This document shows, in pieces, positions 1 to 6,569 of a DNA stretch of 8,307 nt. This DNA is from JBDKTK01 sp039680225 (GTDB lineage: Bacteria > Desulfobacterota > Syntrophia > Syntrophales > UBA4778). The first letter of the stretch is position 1. Each line of letters opens with the position of its first letter. The stretch spans positions 1 through 8,307 of the forward strand of contig JBDKTK010000199.1 in the NCBI GenBank assembly GCA_039680225.1. Reading direction: 5' to 3'. The notes under the pieces were generated by a model. The model did not search any database. It saw nothing but the letters and a program-made list of their open reading frames with translations, and had not been told where the DNA came from. The position numbers were made by a program, and so were the translations under genes.

Positions 1-723
1 CGGCTCCAGCGCGACATCCTTCCCGGGGAATTCCATTGCGGAGACGACATTGATATAGCGGCCCTGACCGTTCCCGCCAAGATGGTGGGCGGCGATTTTT
101 ATGATTTTGTCCCGCTGGGCGGCGGGAAATACGGCCTGGTGATTGCCGATGTTTCCGGCAAAGGCATATCGGCCGGCTTGTTCATGGCCCTGTCGAGGAG
201 TTTCATCCGGGCCAATTTCATCGCCGACAGGAGCCCGGCGGAAATGATGGATATCGTCAACCGGCAGATCTGCAGCGATTCAAAGGCCGGAATGTTTGTC
301 ACCTGTTTTTGCTGCATCGTCGACGCCGGGAAGCAGGAGCTGGTATATTCCAATGCCGGCCACCTCGAACAGTTCCTCCTCGACAAAAATACCCGGGAAA
401 TCAAGCTGCTCACGACGAGCGGCAGGCCCATGGGCATCTTCGATGACAGCCGGTACCAGGACAGCACGGTAAAATACGGCGACGGGGCATTGCTCTTTCT
501 TTTCACCGACGGTATAACCGAGGCGACAAACAGCAGGTTCGAAGAGTACGGCGAGCGCAGGCTGAAAAAAAGGCTGCTCGCGGCCGCCGGCGCGGCGGGG
601 TGCAAAAGCATATTGGAAAAAGTCGTGGACGATGTGGCGGCTTTCAGGGGCGATGCCGAGCAGGCGGACGATATTACGCTGATGGCGGTGAGTTTCAAGG
701 CAGGAAATGGAAAAGAGACTTGA
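1..723 (+). CDS. RsbU/SpoIIE-type PP2C serine phosphatase, 5'-truncated
   Basis: The reading frame is open from base 1 (reading RLQRDILPGEF...), so the start lies upstream and the ATG at 82 is internal. The visible 240 codons cover an apparently complete SpoIIE/PPM phosphatase domain. Seen: the metal-binding VGGDFYDF (window residues 29-36), ADVSGKG (49-55), SNAGH, the FTDGITEA acidic motif with D170, and ADDIT (D223-D224) near the end. Family role: these enzymes dephosphorylate STAS-domain anti-anti-sigma proteins and so reset a partner switch. The sensory half (PAS, HAMP, receiver or similar) would lie off-window, so the input signal is unknown. The gene overlaps the next one, an RsbW-like kinase, by 17 nt, and two candidate STAS substrates lie just downstream, which fits this role. 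The family is certain. The substrate is inferred from neighbours. Confidence 0.93.
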   Translation, partial: RLQRDILPGEFHCGDDIDIAALTVPAKMVGGDFYDFVPLGGGKYGLVIADVSGKGISAGLFMALSRSFIRANFIADRSPAEMMDIVNRQICSDSKAGMFVTCFCCIVDAGKQELVYSNAGHLEQFLLDKNTREIKLLTTSGRPMGIFDDSRYQDSTVKYGDGALLFLFTDGITEATNSRFEEYGERRLKKRLLAAAGAAGCKSILEKVVDDVAAFRGDAEQADDITLMAVSFKAGNGKET

Positions 724-1120
724 ATGTGAAGTGAAGAGCGACATGCAATCGCTTGCCGAAGTGACCGGGGGGATTGAGGGCCTTTTGAGCGGGGCGGGAG
801 TGTCCCGGCGCGTCCTCAACGACGTCCTGATTGCCGTTGACGAGATCCTCTCGAACATAATGATCCATGGATACAAGAACGACCCCGGCGGCGGCATCAG
901 GGTCGCCGCTTCGCTCAATAATAAAAAATTGGAAATCACGTTTTTCGATAAAGGCATCGAGTACAAGCCGGGGGGGGAGAACCCCATGCTTGGCAAGGCC
1001 CTGCTGACTGAGGAATACCCTGGGTTGGGCCTGTTCATCACGAGGAAGCTGATGGACGAGTTCCATTACGAGCGAGTCGAAGGGGAAAACAGGACAAGGC
1101 TCATCAAGAAAATTTCCTGA
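707..1120 (+). CDS. RsbW/SpoIIAB-like GHKL serine kinase (anti-sigma factor)
   Basis: This 137-residue protein has the length and motif order of RsbW-type kinases. Seen: an N-box with E46 and N50 followed by HGY (54-56), a G1 box D81-K82-G83 continuing to P88, and a G2 box G106-L-G108-LF. It has no membrane segment and should be cytoplasmic. Family role: it binds ATP, phosphorylates the conserved serine of a STAS partner, and binds either that partner or its target (usually a sigma factor) depending on phosphorylation. The ATG at 707 lies inside the end of the phosphatase gene with AAGG/CAGG (697-704) as ribosome site, so translation is probably coupled. The next gene, a STAS protein, starts 14 nt after the stop. 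No sigma factor gene is visible, so the partner could be a remote sigma factor or a non-sigma target. The family is confident and the partner unknown. Confidence 0.93.
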   Translation: MEKRLECEVKSDMQSLAEVTGGIEGLLSGAGVSRRVLNDVLIAVDEILSNIMIHGYKNDPGGGIRVAASLNNKKLEITFFDKGIEYKPGGENPMLGKALLTEEYPGLGLFITRKLMDEFHYERVEGENRTRLIKKIS

Positions 1121-1134
1121 TTGCGGGAGGCGCG

Positions 1135-1479
1135 ATGGGAATGGAAATCGAGATTACCAAAGCCGGCGGGGTGAATATCGTGACCCTGCAGGGCCGTCTT
1201 GACATAATGATGTCCATGGAACTGGAAAAGCAAATGAAAGAGCTGCTGGATTCGGGGGCCGGCCGCATCCTTATCGACCTGGGCGGGCTTGATTTCCTGA
1301 GCTCGAGCGGCCTGAGGATTTTCATAGAATGCGCAAAGAGGCTTAAAGGCTCGAAAGGCAGGCTGGTCTTCTGCCGCCCGAACCCCTCGGTCCTGAATGT
1401 ATTCAAGATAACCCAGCTCGACTCTGTGTTCGAGATCCACGACGGCCGCGAAAAGGCTATGTCCATGTTCAGTTCATGA
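1135..1479 (+). CDS. STAS-domain anti-anti-sigma factor (SpoIIAA/RsbV-like), first copy
   Basis: A single STAS domain fills the 114 residues. Seen: the N-terminal strand ending in LQGRLD (18-23), the phosphorylation loop FLSSSGLR (54-61), and the C-terminal VFEIH. By comparison with the DSSG motif of SpoIIAA, Ser57 is the predicted phosphorylated serine. The usual Asp before it is replaced by Ser56, a common variation in this family. Family role: the unphosphorylated form sequesters the RsbW-like kinase and frees its target. The upstream PP2C phosphatase and GHKL kinase are the likely opposing enzymes. GGGAGG (1125-1130) is the ribosome site; ATG 1135 is 4 nt from it, and ATG 1141 (Met3) would give more usual spacing. 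The protein is clearly paralogous to the STAS protein at 2319-2651, sharing LSSSGLR, VFC and KxTQLDxVFEIH. It ends in an ATGA junction with the next frame. Confidence 0.93.
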   Translation: MGMEIEITKAGGVNIVTLQGRLDIMMSMELEKQMKELLDSGAGRILIDLGGLDFLSSSGLRIFIECAKRLKGSKGRLVFCRPNPSVLNVFKITQLDSVFEIHDGREKAMSMFSS

Positions 1480-1493
1480 CCTGGAGAAGTGCA

Positions 1494-2303
1494 ATGAAGA
1501 AATTCGAAAATGTCAGCGGAATACCCGATTACATTATCGACGAGCTTGCAGCCTTCTGCGAGACGACCGGCCGGTCGTCATCTGACGTCATGGCCCGGGC
1601 CCTGCAGAGCTATATCAGGACAAATGAGAAGGGAAACGCGGTGTACCTTTCCGCCCCCGTCAATTCGCTGCTGAAGGGCTTTTACGAGCAGGACACTTTC
1701 GTGTACGATCTGAAAAAATACGGGGATTTCGGCCTGGGCACCTTCAACAACCTCGACGGGGAGATGTTGATGATCGACGGCAGGGTCTACAGGCTGGGCG
1801 CGGACGGTTTCACATACGATATAGATGACGGCGCCAGGACGCCTTTTGCGTGCGTGACTTTTTTCTCGCCCGACCTGGTCGAAGAGATCGAGGGCGACCT
1901 GGACTATGCCGCCTTCAATTCCATCCTCGAAAGGCTTATTGTCTCCAGGAACATGCTTTATGCCATCCGGATAGACGGGATTTTCAGCAATGTCAGGGTC
2001 TGGTCCGTGCAGAAACAGGAGAATTACCATCCCCTGAAGGAAGAGGAGGGAAGCGATGACCGGCCGGTGTTCGAGTTCTCGGATGTCCGGGGGACCCTGG
2101 CGGGGTTCTATGTGCCGCGGTTCATAAAATCGCTCAGCATGCCCGGGTTCCATCTGCATTTCCTCACGGAAGACAAGAAACAGGGAGGCCATTTGCACGA
2201 ATGCCGCCTGCAGAGCGCGCAAATAGCCCTGCAGGTCGTGCCGAAGCTTATTCTAAACCTGCCGATAACTTTAGATTACCTGACAGCCAGCTTGAACAGG
2301 TAG
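1494..2303 (+). CDS. Ribbon-helix-helix-like N-terminus fused to an acetolactate decarboxylase-like domain
   Basis: The start at ATG 1494 is chosen because GGAG (1483-1486) lies 7 nt before it. ATG 1476 overlaps the previous stop but has no comparable site. The product has 269 residues. Residues about 52-263 match the acetolactate decarboxylase (AlsD/BudA) family. Seen: GDFGLGTFN (77-85), DGE with E90, YAIRIDG with R159, VFEFxDVxGTL (192-202), and zinc motif H220-L-H222 plus GGH (H233), with the same H-x-H-x10-H spacing as the Bacillus enzyme. Known enzymes decarboxylate 2-acetolactate to acetoin. Residues 8-43 (IPDYIIDEL, then TGRSSSDVMARALQSYI) resemble the two helices of a ribbon-helix-helix DNA-binding domain, though the preceding strand is poor. 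The protein ends 36 residues after H233, so the C-terminal tail that supplies a catalytic Glu in studied ALDCs seems absent. It lies between two STAS genes in a partner-switch operon. It could be an active enzyme or a metabolite sensor. Confidence 0.85.
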   Translation: MKKFENVSGIPDYIIDELAAFCETTGRSSSDVMARALQSYIRTNEKGNAVYLSAPVNSLLKGFYEQDTFVYDLKKYGDFGLGTFNNLDGEMLMIDGRVYRLGADGFTYDIDDGARTPFACVTFFSPDLVEEIEGDLDYAAFNSILERLIVSRNMLYAIRIDGIFSNVRVWSVQKQENYHPLKEEEGSDDRPVFEFSDVRGTLAGFYVPRFIKSLSMPGFHLHFLTEDKKQGGHLHECRLQSAQIALQVVPKLILNLPITLDYLTASLNR

Positions 2304-2318
2304 GAGAGGAGACACCGG

Positions 2319-2651
2319 ATGCGCCTTAATTACATAACCCAGGGGGACATCATAGTTTATTATCCGGAAGGGCGGATGGACTTGGCCAACTCTCTAAAGA
2401 CCGAGGCCAAGCTTAATGAAAAACTTCAGGAAGGTTTCCTGAAGATGGTCTTCGACCTGGAAAACCTGGAATGCCTGAGCTCAAGCGGCCTGCGGGTATT
2501 CATAGCATTGGTCAGGAAGATGAAGGAAAAGAACGGACGGGTGGTGTTCTGCAGCCTGTCTTCCGGCGTGCAGAACGTGATCAAAATGACCCAGCTCGAC
2601 GATGTCTTCGAGATTCACAAGACCCGCAGCGAGGCGCTGGATTCGTTCTGA
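2319..2651 (+). CDS. STAS-domain anti-anti-sigma factor (SpoIIAA/RsbV-like), second copy
   Basis: This 110-residue single STAS domain is a paralogue of the protein at 1135-1479. Seen: PEGRMDL (16-22), the phospho-loop CLSSSGLRVF with predicted phosphoserine Ser55, and the ending VFCS...NVIKMTQLDDVFEIH. A strong ribosome site AGGAGAGGAG (2302-2311), overlapping the stop of the ALDC-like gene, sits 7 nt before ATG 2319. Having both STAS proteins with one visible kinase suggests either competing substrates for that kinase or two branches, one with an unseen partner. A terminator follows at 2677-2706, so this is probably the last gene of the operon. The family is certain. The division of labour between the two STAS copies is unknown. 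Confidence 0.93.
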   Translation: MRLNYITQGDIIVYYPEGRMDLANSLKTEAKLNEKLQEGFLKMVFDLENLECLSSSGLRVFIALVRKMKEKNGRVVFCSLSSGVQNVIKMTQLDDVFEIHKTRSEALDSF

Positions 2652-2676
2652 CCCGCAGCACGCAAGATATTGGAGC

Positions 2677-2706
2677 GAAAAGGGCAGGCCGGACCTGCCT
2701 TTTTTT
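2677..2706 (+). terminator. Rho-independent terminator after the partner-switching operon
   Basis: The stem GGCAGG (2683-2688) pairs with CCTGCC (2694-2699) around the loop CCGGA. It can be extended by a G-T pair and A-T pairs using the upstream AAAA, and is followed at once by seven T residues (2700-2706). It lies 25 nt after the second STAS stop codon. It separates the regulatory operon from the lipid-type cluster and implies that the latter has its own promoter. Confidence 0.88.
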
Positions 2707-2761
2707 GTTTCCGGTAATTCCAAGAGACAATAGTGCCGGTTCCGTGTGCCCCAGCCCTGCT

Positions 2762-2815
2762 CGTCATTCCCGGTCCTGACCGGGACCCTGGATGCCCTCC
2801 TTCACGGGCATGACG
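2762..2815. repeat. Intergenic palindromic repeat with two hairpins (CGTCAT...ATGACG)
   Basis: The ends CGTCAT (2762-2767) and ATGACG (2810-2815) are inverted copies. Inside, TCCCGGTC (2768-2775) pairs perfectly with GACCGGGA (2778-2785), and ATGCCC (2792-2797) pairs with GGGCAT (2806-2811), giving two adjacent hairpins. The shape and the CGTCATTCCCG opening match the dispersed intergenic palindromes common in proteobacterial genomes, which are often MITE- or REP-like. No T-run follows, so it is not an ordinary terminator. Only one copy is in this window, so dispersal is inferred from familiarity with the motif. Confidence 0.6.
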
Positions 2816-2860
2816 TCAAACACATGAGTCCCAGGGCCCGCGGTTGCTTTTTTCAGGGAA

Positions 2861-4354
2861 ATGTGCAAAAAATCCGCCCTCATGGAAAAGCCCAGAGAGA
2901 AAATGCCGGGAAACGTCCTGGTCATCGGATCCGGGATCGGCGGACTGACGACCGGCATCATACTTTCCAAAATCGGTTTCAATGTCGCGATAGTTGAAAA
3001 GGCGCCGCTGGCCGGCGGATTGCTGCGCACTTACCGGCGCGGCGGGATCGACTGTCCGACCGGGGTCCATTACATGGGAGGCCTCGACAGGGGCCAGCCC
3101 CTGAGGAGATTATGGGATTACCTGGGGGTGTCCGATTCAATCCCCCTGGAGCGAATGGGTGCGGGGGGCGTGATCGACAAGTATGCCTTTGACGATTTCG
3201 TCTTTGACCTTCCCGAAGGCCTGGATGCCTTTGAAGACAAGCTGCGGAGCTGCTTTCCCGCCGAAGCGCGCCAGGTCTCGGCCATAATGGAAGAACTCCG
3301 GGCAACTTCCCTGGTCCTCTCCCGGCTGGACATGATCCTGTCCCCCTCGATAATGCCGATTTCCCCCGACAGCATGGATCCCATGGGACAGCGCCTTAAC
3401 GAGATGGGATGCTCCCGCCGCCTCACAGCCTTGCTGAGCGTCCCCTCCACCCTGATCGGCGTTCCGCTGCGCGATTGCCCCGTATTCCTGTATTACATGT
3501 CTTTAGCGTCATACCTGCTTTCCTCATGGCGGCCCGCCGGCCGCGGCGGCATGGCGGACGCCTTTCTGTCCCGGTTCTCCGCCCTGGGAGGGACAGTCAT
3601 AACCGGAGACGGTGTCAAAGAAATCAGAGTAGAGTCGGGCAGCGCCGTGGGGGCGGTCCTGCAGTCGGGCCGCCTGGTGCGCGCCGATGCCGTGGTTGCG
3701 GCAATCCATCCCCGGACCATGGTCTCACTGCTGCCTCCCGGGTGCGTCCGGGAATCTTATGTGGAAAGGGCCCGCTCGATCGCGAACACCAAGGGCCTCT
3801 TCGGGGTCAATGCGTCCGTCAGCTCCTCCCTGGACCTGCCGTACAATATTTACCGGCTGAGGTTCGAAGACGACAATGAACTGAACGGGACATTCCACCA
3901 GGTGCTCAAAACCGGCAGGCCGGGGACGAAACTCCTTTCAATGATCACGTCGAGCCCGATCGGGGAATGGCGGCAATGGGAAGGCACTCTCTCGGGAAAA
4001 CGGGGCAGCGGCTATGAGGCGGCGAAAGCGGAAAAGGCCCGGGAGTTGATCAACAGGGCTGAAAAACTGCTCGGACCTCTTGAAGACGTTCAGCTGCTGG
4101 ACGCCTATACCCCGCTCACCGTCCGCGATTGGACGGGCAGCCCGGACGGATCGCCTTACGGGATACTGCGCTCCGCGGGGCAGCTGATGAAAGCGGCGTC
4201 CCTGAACCGCGCGCCCGTGAAGGGCCTCTACCTGTCCGGCCAGAACAGGCTCTCGCCCGGCATCCTCGGCACTGTTTTAGGGTCCTTCCAGGCAGTCCGG
4301 CATATCGCCGGCGCCGACAAGTTCATGCGGGAAGTCGCCGGAGAGATCCTGTGA
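2861..4354 (+). CDS. FAD-dependent phytoene desaturase/carotenoid isomerase/retinol saturase-like oxidoreductase
   Basis: From ATG 2861 the protein has 497 residues, the usual size of CrtI/CrtISO-type flavoenzymes. Seen: a dinucleotide-binding motif GSGIGG (23-28) with the ribose-binding acid E46, AGGLLRTYRRGG, which is typical just after the first Rossmann unit, and near the C-terminus TPLTVRDW...YG and GLYLSGQNRLSPGI (from 455), the FAD-contacting end motif of this superfamily. Family members desaturate, isomerise or saturate polyene chains, and the C-terminal pattern recalls retinol saturase/CrtISO. The start is uncertain: AGGGA lies almost against ATG 2861, and ATG 2882 and ATG 2903 are in frame, the last giving MPGNVLVIGSG directly. 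The gene ends in a GTGA overlap with the radical SAM gene, so both probably act in one pathway. No carotenoid genes (crtB, crtE) are visible, so an acyl-chain substrate is as likely as a carotenoid. Confidence 0.88.
   Translation: MCKKSALMEKPREKMPGNVLVIGSGIGGLTTGIILSKIGFNVAIVEKAPLAGGLLRTYRRGGIDCPTGVHYMGGLDRGQPLRRLWDYLGVSDSIPLERMGAGGVIDKYAFDDFVFDLPEGLDAFEDKLRSCFPAEARQVSAIMEELRATSLVLSRLDMILSPSIMPISPDSMDPMGQRLNEMGCSRRLTALLSVPSTLIGVPLRDCPVFLYYMSLASYLLSSWRPAGRGGMADAFLSRFSALGGTVITGDGVKEIRVESGSAVGAVLQSGRLVRADAVVAAIHPRTMVSLLPPGCVRESYVERARSIANTKGLFGVNASVSSSLDLPYNIYRLRFEDDNELNGTFHQVLKTGRPGTKLLSMITSSPIGEWRQWEGTLSGKRGSGYEAAKAEKARELINRAEKLLGPLEDVQLLDAYTPLTVRDWTGSPDGSPYGILRSAGQLMKAASLNRAPVKGLYLSGQNRLSPGILGTVLGSFQAVRHIAGADKFMREVAGEIL
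4340..4345 (+). promoter_or_regulatory. Ribosome binding site fixing the GTG start of the radical SAM gene
   Basis: GGAGAG at 4340-4345 lies 5 nt before GTG 4351, which overlaps the TGA stop of the oxidoreductase (4352-4354). It supports the GTG start over the longer open frame reaching back to 4129. Confidence 0.7.
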
Positions 4355-5709
4355 GAGTGCTGCTCGTTTCCACCAACACCATGACGCGGCCCTATTCGGT
4401 GTATCCGCTGGGACTGGATTATGTAATTGATTCAATCCCGGCCGGCCATGACGTGAAGAGCGTCGATGTGAACGAACTGCAAGGCGGCGAGCAGGCCCTT
4501 TTGGCCGTCATCGGGGATTTTCGCCCCGATGTGATCGGCATCTCGATCCGCAATATCGACAACATCGATGAGGCAAACACGGAAACTTTCGTGGACTCGG
4601 TCCGCAGCCTGATCTCCGGCATCCGCAGGTGTTCGGGGGCCGTAATCGTCCTGGGTGGAAGCGGCTTCACCATCCTGCCCCGGGAATTCATGGCCGCCGT
4701 GGACGCCGATTTCGGCGTGATCGGGGAAGGCGAAAGGTTCCCGCTCCTCCTGGACGCGCTGGAGGGGAAAACTCCCGTGAACGACATTCCCGGTGTGATC
4801 ATGAAGGACGGCCCGGCGGAAGCGGAATATCCGGCGCCCCTGACGGACCTGCACGGACTCGGCGCCATTCCGGAGACTTCCTACCGGCAGCTCTACATCC
4901 GGAGAGGCGGCATGCTGAACCTGCAGACCAAGCGGGGCTGCCCGTTTCAATGCGTGTATTGCACTTACCCCCTGATCGAAGGCGGCGCTTTCCGGTGCGC
5001 CGAGCCTGAAATGGCGGCCCGCAATGCCAGGATGCTCCAGGACGCCGGCGCGAAATATATTTACATTGCGGATTCGACATTCAACGGCAGCTACGACCAC
5101 AGCCTGAAAGTCGCCCTGGCATTCAAAAAGGAAGGGGTCTCGATTCCCTGGGGAGGCTTCTTCACTCCGACGCCCGCGCCCGCCGGCTATTACCGGACAC
5201 TGGCCGATACGGGGCTCCGGCACGTGGAGTTCGGGACGGAAGCCCTTTCCGACCCCGTCCTCGAGGCATACAGAAAACCCTTCCGGGTCAAGAGCGTCCT
5301 CGAATCGCACCGGCTGGCCGTCGAAGCGGGCCTGCACGTTGCCCACTATCTCATGCCGGGCGGGCCGGGAGAGAACGAGGCAACGCTGCGGGAGTCGCTC
5401 GCGAACTGCGACAAGCTGGAAAAAACAGTCTTCTTCATCTTCGGCGGGGTCCGGATATATCCCCATACCGGTCTGTTCGAGATCGCGGTCAGGGAAGGGC
5501 AGATAACAGCCGATGCCAATTTCCTCGATCCGGCTTTTTACTGGTCGCCGGGTCTGGACCGCAACAGGGCCGTTGAAATTATAACGAACCATGCGGCCGG
5601 GCGCACCAACTGGATCATAGGCTCCGGCCCTCGGGGGATGTACAGGATGATGGACAGGCTCCATGCCTGGGGCCACGTGGGGCCCCTCTGGGAGCGCCTG
5701 ATCAAATGA
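4351..5709 (+). CDS. B12-binding domain/radical SAM protein, lipid-cluster type
   Basis: The start is GTG 4351, overlapping the previous stop by 4 nt with GGAGAG 5 nt upstream. The frame is open further back but would run through the oxidoreductase gene. The 452-residue product has class B radical SAM architecture. Residues about 1-150 form a cobalamin-binding Rossmann-like domain (RVLLVSTNT, RPDVIGISIRN, VLGGSGFTILP, GVIGEGE), and residues from about 190 form the radical SAM barrel with cluster motif C197-P-F-Q-C201-V-Y-C204, preceded by KRG. A Gly-rich PGGPGEN segment and a family-like C-terminal helical part follow. Family members use a [4Fe-4S] cluster and SAM, often with cobalamin, for methylation, rearrangement or ring formation on unactivated carbons. 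Its position beside CrtI-like, FabZ-like, ACP and ketosynthase genes resembles the B12/radical SAM proteins described in putative ladderane and related lipid clusters. The exact reaction is unknown. Confidence 0.92.
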   Translation: MRVLLVSTNTMTRPYSVYPLGLDYVIDSIPAGHDVKSVDVNELQGGEQALLAVIGDFRPDVIGISIRNIDNIDEANTETFVDSVRSLISGIRRCSGAVIVLGGSGFTILPREFMAAVDADFGVIGEGERFPLLLDALEGKTPVNDIPGVIMKDGPAEAEYPAPLTDLHGLGAIPETSYRQLYIRRGGMLNLQTKRGCPFQCVYCTYPLIEGGAFRCAEPEMAARNARMLQDAGAKYIYIADSTFNGSYDHSLKVALAFKKEGVSIPWGGFFTPTPAPAGYYRTLADTGLRHVEFGTEALSDPVLEAYRKPFRVKSVLESHRLAVEAGLHVAHYLMPGGPGENEATLRESLANCDKLEKTVFFIFGGVRIYPHTGLFEIAVREGQITADANFLDPAFYWSPGLDRNRAVEIITNHAAGRTNWIIGSGPRGMYRMMDRLHAWGHVGPLWERLIK

Positions 5710-6560
5710 GCGGCCCCGGACATAAACCAGCACACAACCCGGCCGCCACGCCGGCAGTCCTGAGCGGCATCGCGGCCCTGGCGCTTGCAGCTTTTTTATG
5801 GTTCATCCGTCCCGAGCTGGCGATACTGCCGCTGGCCGGATTTGCTGTTTCCTGTCTGGTTGCATCCCTCTGCCCGTCTTATGGGGGGTTCTTTCTGGAA
5901 ACCGTGAGCAGGGCGAAAACCAAAGAGCCTGTTGTCGCCGTTACCTTTGACGACGGGCCCGACCCCCTGACCACCCCGCCGTTGTTGGAACTCCTGGACC
6001 GCCACGGGGTCAAGGCGGCGTTTTTTGTCGCCGGCGGGCGCGCCGCAATGCACGGCGAACTCATCGAGGCCATCATCGCCCGGGGACACGAAATCGGCAA
6101 TCATTCCTACCATCACGACCCGTTGTTGATGTTGCGCGGCCGCAAGACAATCATCCGGGAAATCGAGACCACGCAGGAGGCGCTGCAACGTTACGGTGTT
6201 TCCCCCCTGGCTTTCCGGCCGCCGGTGGGCGTAACCAATTCCCTGCTGGGCGGGATACTCGATAACCTGGGGCTTTATGTCCTGAATTTCTCCTGCCGCG
6301 GCTACGATTTCGGCAACAGGCGCCTGAAGGGCCTTTCCGGGAAGGTCCTGAAAAGGGTGAAACCGGGAGACATCATCCTCCTTCACGATACCCGGCCCCC
6401 GGGAACGACGTATTCCGGTCCGGCATCTGAAATAAATACCTGGCTGCGGGAGGTCGACCTGGTCCTTTCCGGCTTGAAGCTCAAGGGGCTCCGGGCGGTC
6501 CCCCTCGGGGAGTTGATCGGGAGGCCCGTCATGGTGAAAACATTCAGCAAAAGCCCGTAG
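5706..6560 (+). CDS. Membrane-anchored NodB-type polysaccharide deacetylase (CE4)
   Basis: ATG 5706 overlaps the radical SAM stop in an ATGA junction. The protein has 284 residues. Residues about 17-34 and 38-56 are two hydrophobic segments that probably anchor it in the inner membrane. A NodB homology domain follows from about 75. Seen: motif 1 TFDDGPD with catalytic base and metal Asp (D82, D83), motif 2 H133-S-Y-H136-H137 (HSxxH metal ligands), motif 3 RPPVG (171-175), a DF segment near 201, and motif 5 LLHDT (225-229). All metal-binding and catalytic positions I can place are kept, so it should be active. Family members remove N- or O-acetyl groups from sugars of peptidoglycan, chitooligomers or glycolipids. 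Coupling to an acyl-modifying cluster suggests a glycolipid or sugar-bearing head group rather than bulk cell wall, but that is inference. Confidence 0.9.
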   Translation: MSGPGHKPAHNPAATPAVLSGIAALALAAFLWFIRPELAILPLAGFAVSCLVASLCPSYGGFFLETVSRAKTKEPVVAVTFDDGPDPLTTPPLLELLDRHGVKAAFFVAGGRAAMHGELIEAIIARGHEIGNHSYHHDPLLMLRGRKTIIREIETTQEALQRYGVSPLAFRPPVGVTNSLLGGILDNLGLYVLNFSCRGYDFGNRRLKGLSGKVLKRVKPGDIILLHDTRPPGTTYSGPASEINTWLREVDLVLSGLKLKGLRAVPLGELIGRPVMVKTFSKSP

Positions 6561-6569
6561 ATAAGCCAT

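Noticed and set aside
2705..2734. Possible sigma-70 promoter just after the terminator (TTGTTT and AATAGT)
   Set aside because: The spacing is 18 nt with only three and four matches of six, and the TTG overlaps the terminator T-run. This is not better than chance.
2834..2848. Sigma-54-like promoter: GG at 2834-2835 and TTGCT at 2844-2848 with correct spacing
   Set aside because: The -12 element is good, but the -24 part (AGGGCC) matches poorly, and transcription would begin only about 2 nt before ATG 2861. It would be plausible only if translation starts at 2882 or 2903.
4129..4350. Upstream extension of the radical SAM reading frame to ATG 4129
   Set aside because: It would overlap 226 nt of the oxidoreductase gene's conserved C-terminus, its translation is low-complexity and Pro/Arg-rich, and GTG 4351 has a good ribosome site and begins the B12 domain exactly.
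4432..5733. Long open frame of 433 codons on the minus strand
   Set aside because: It is antisense to the radical SAM gene, which has clear motifs. Long antisense frames are expected in GC-rich DNA, and its translation shows no family motif.
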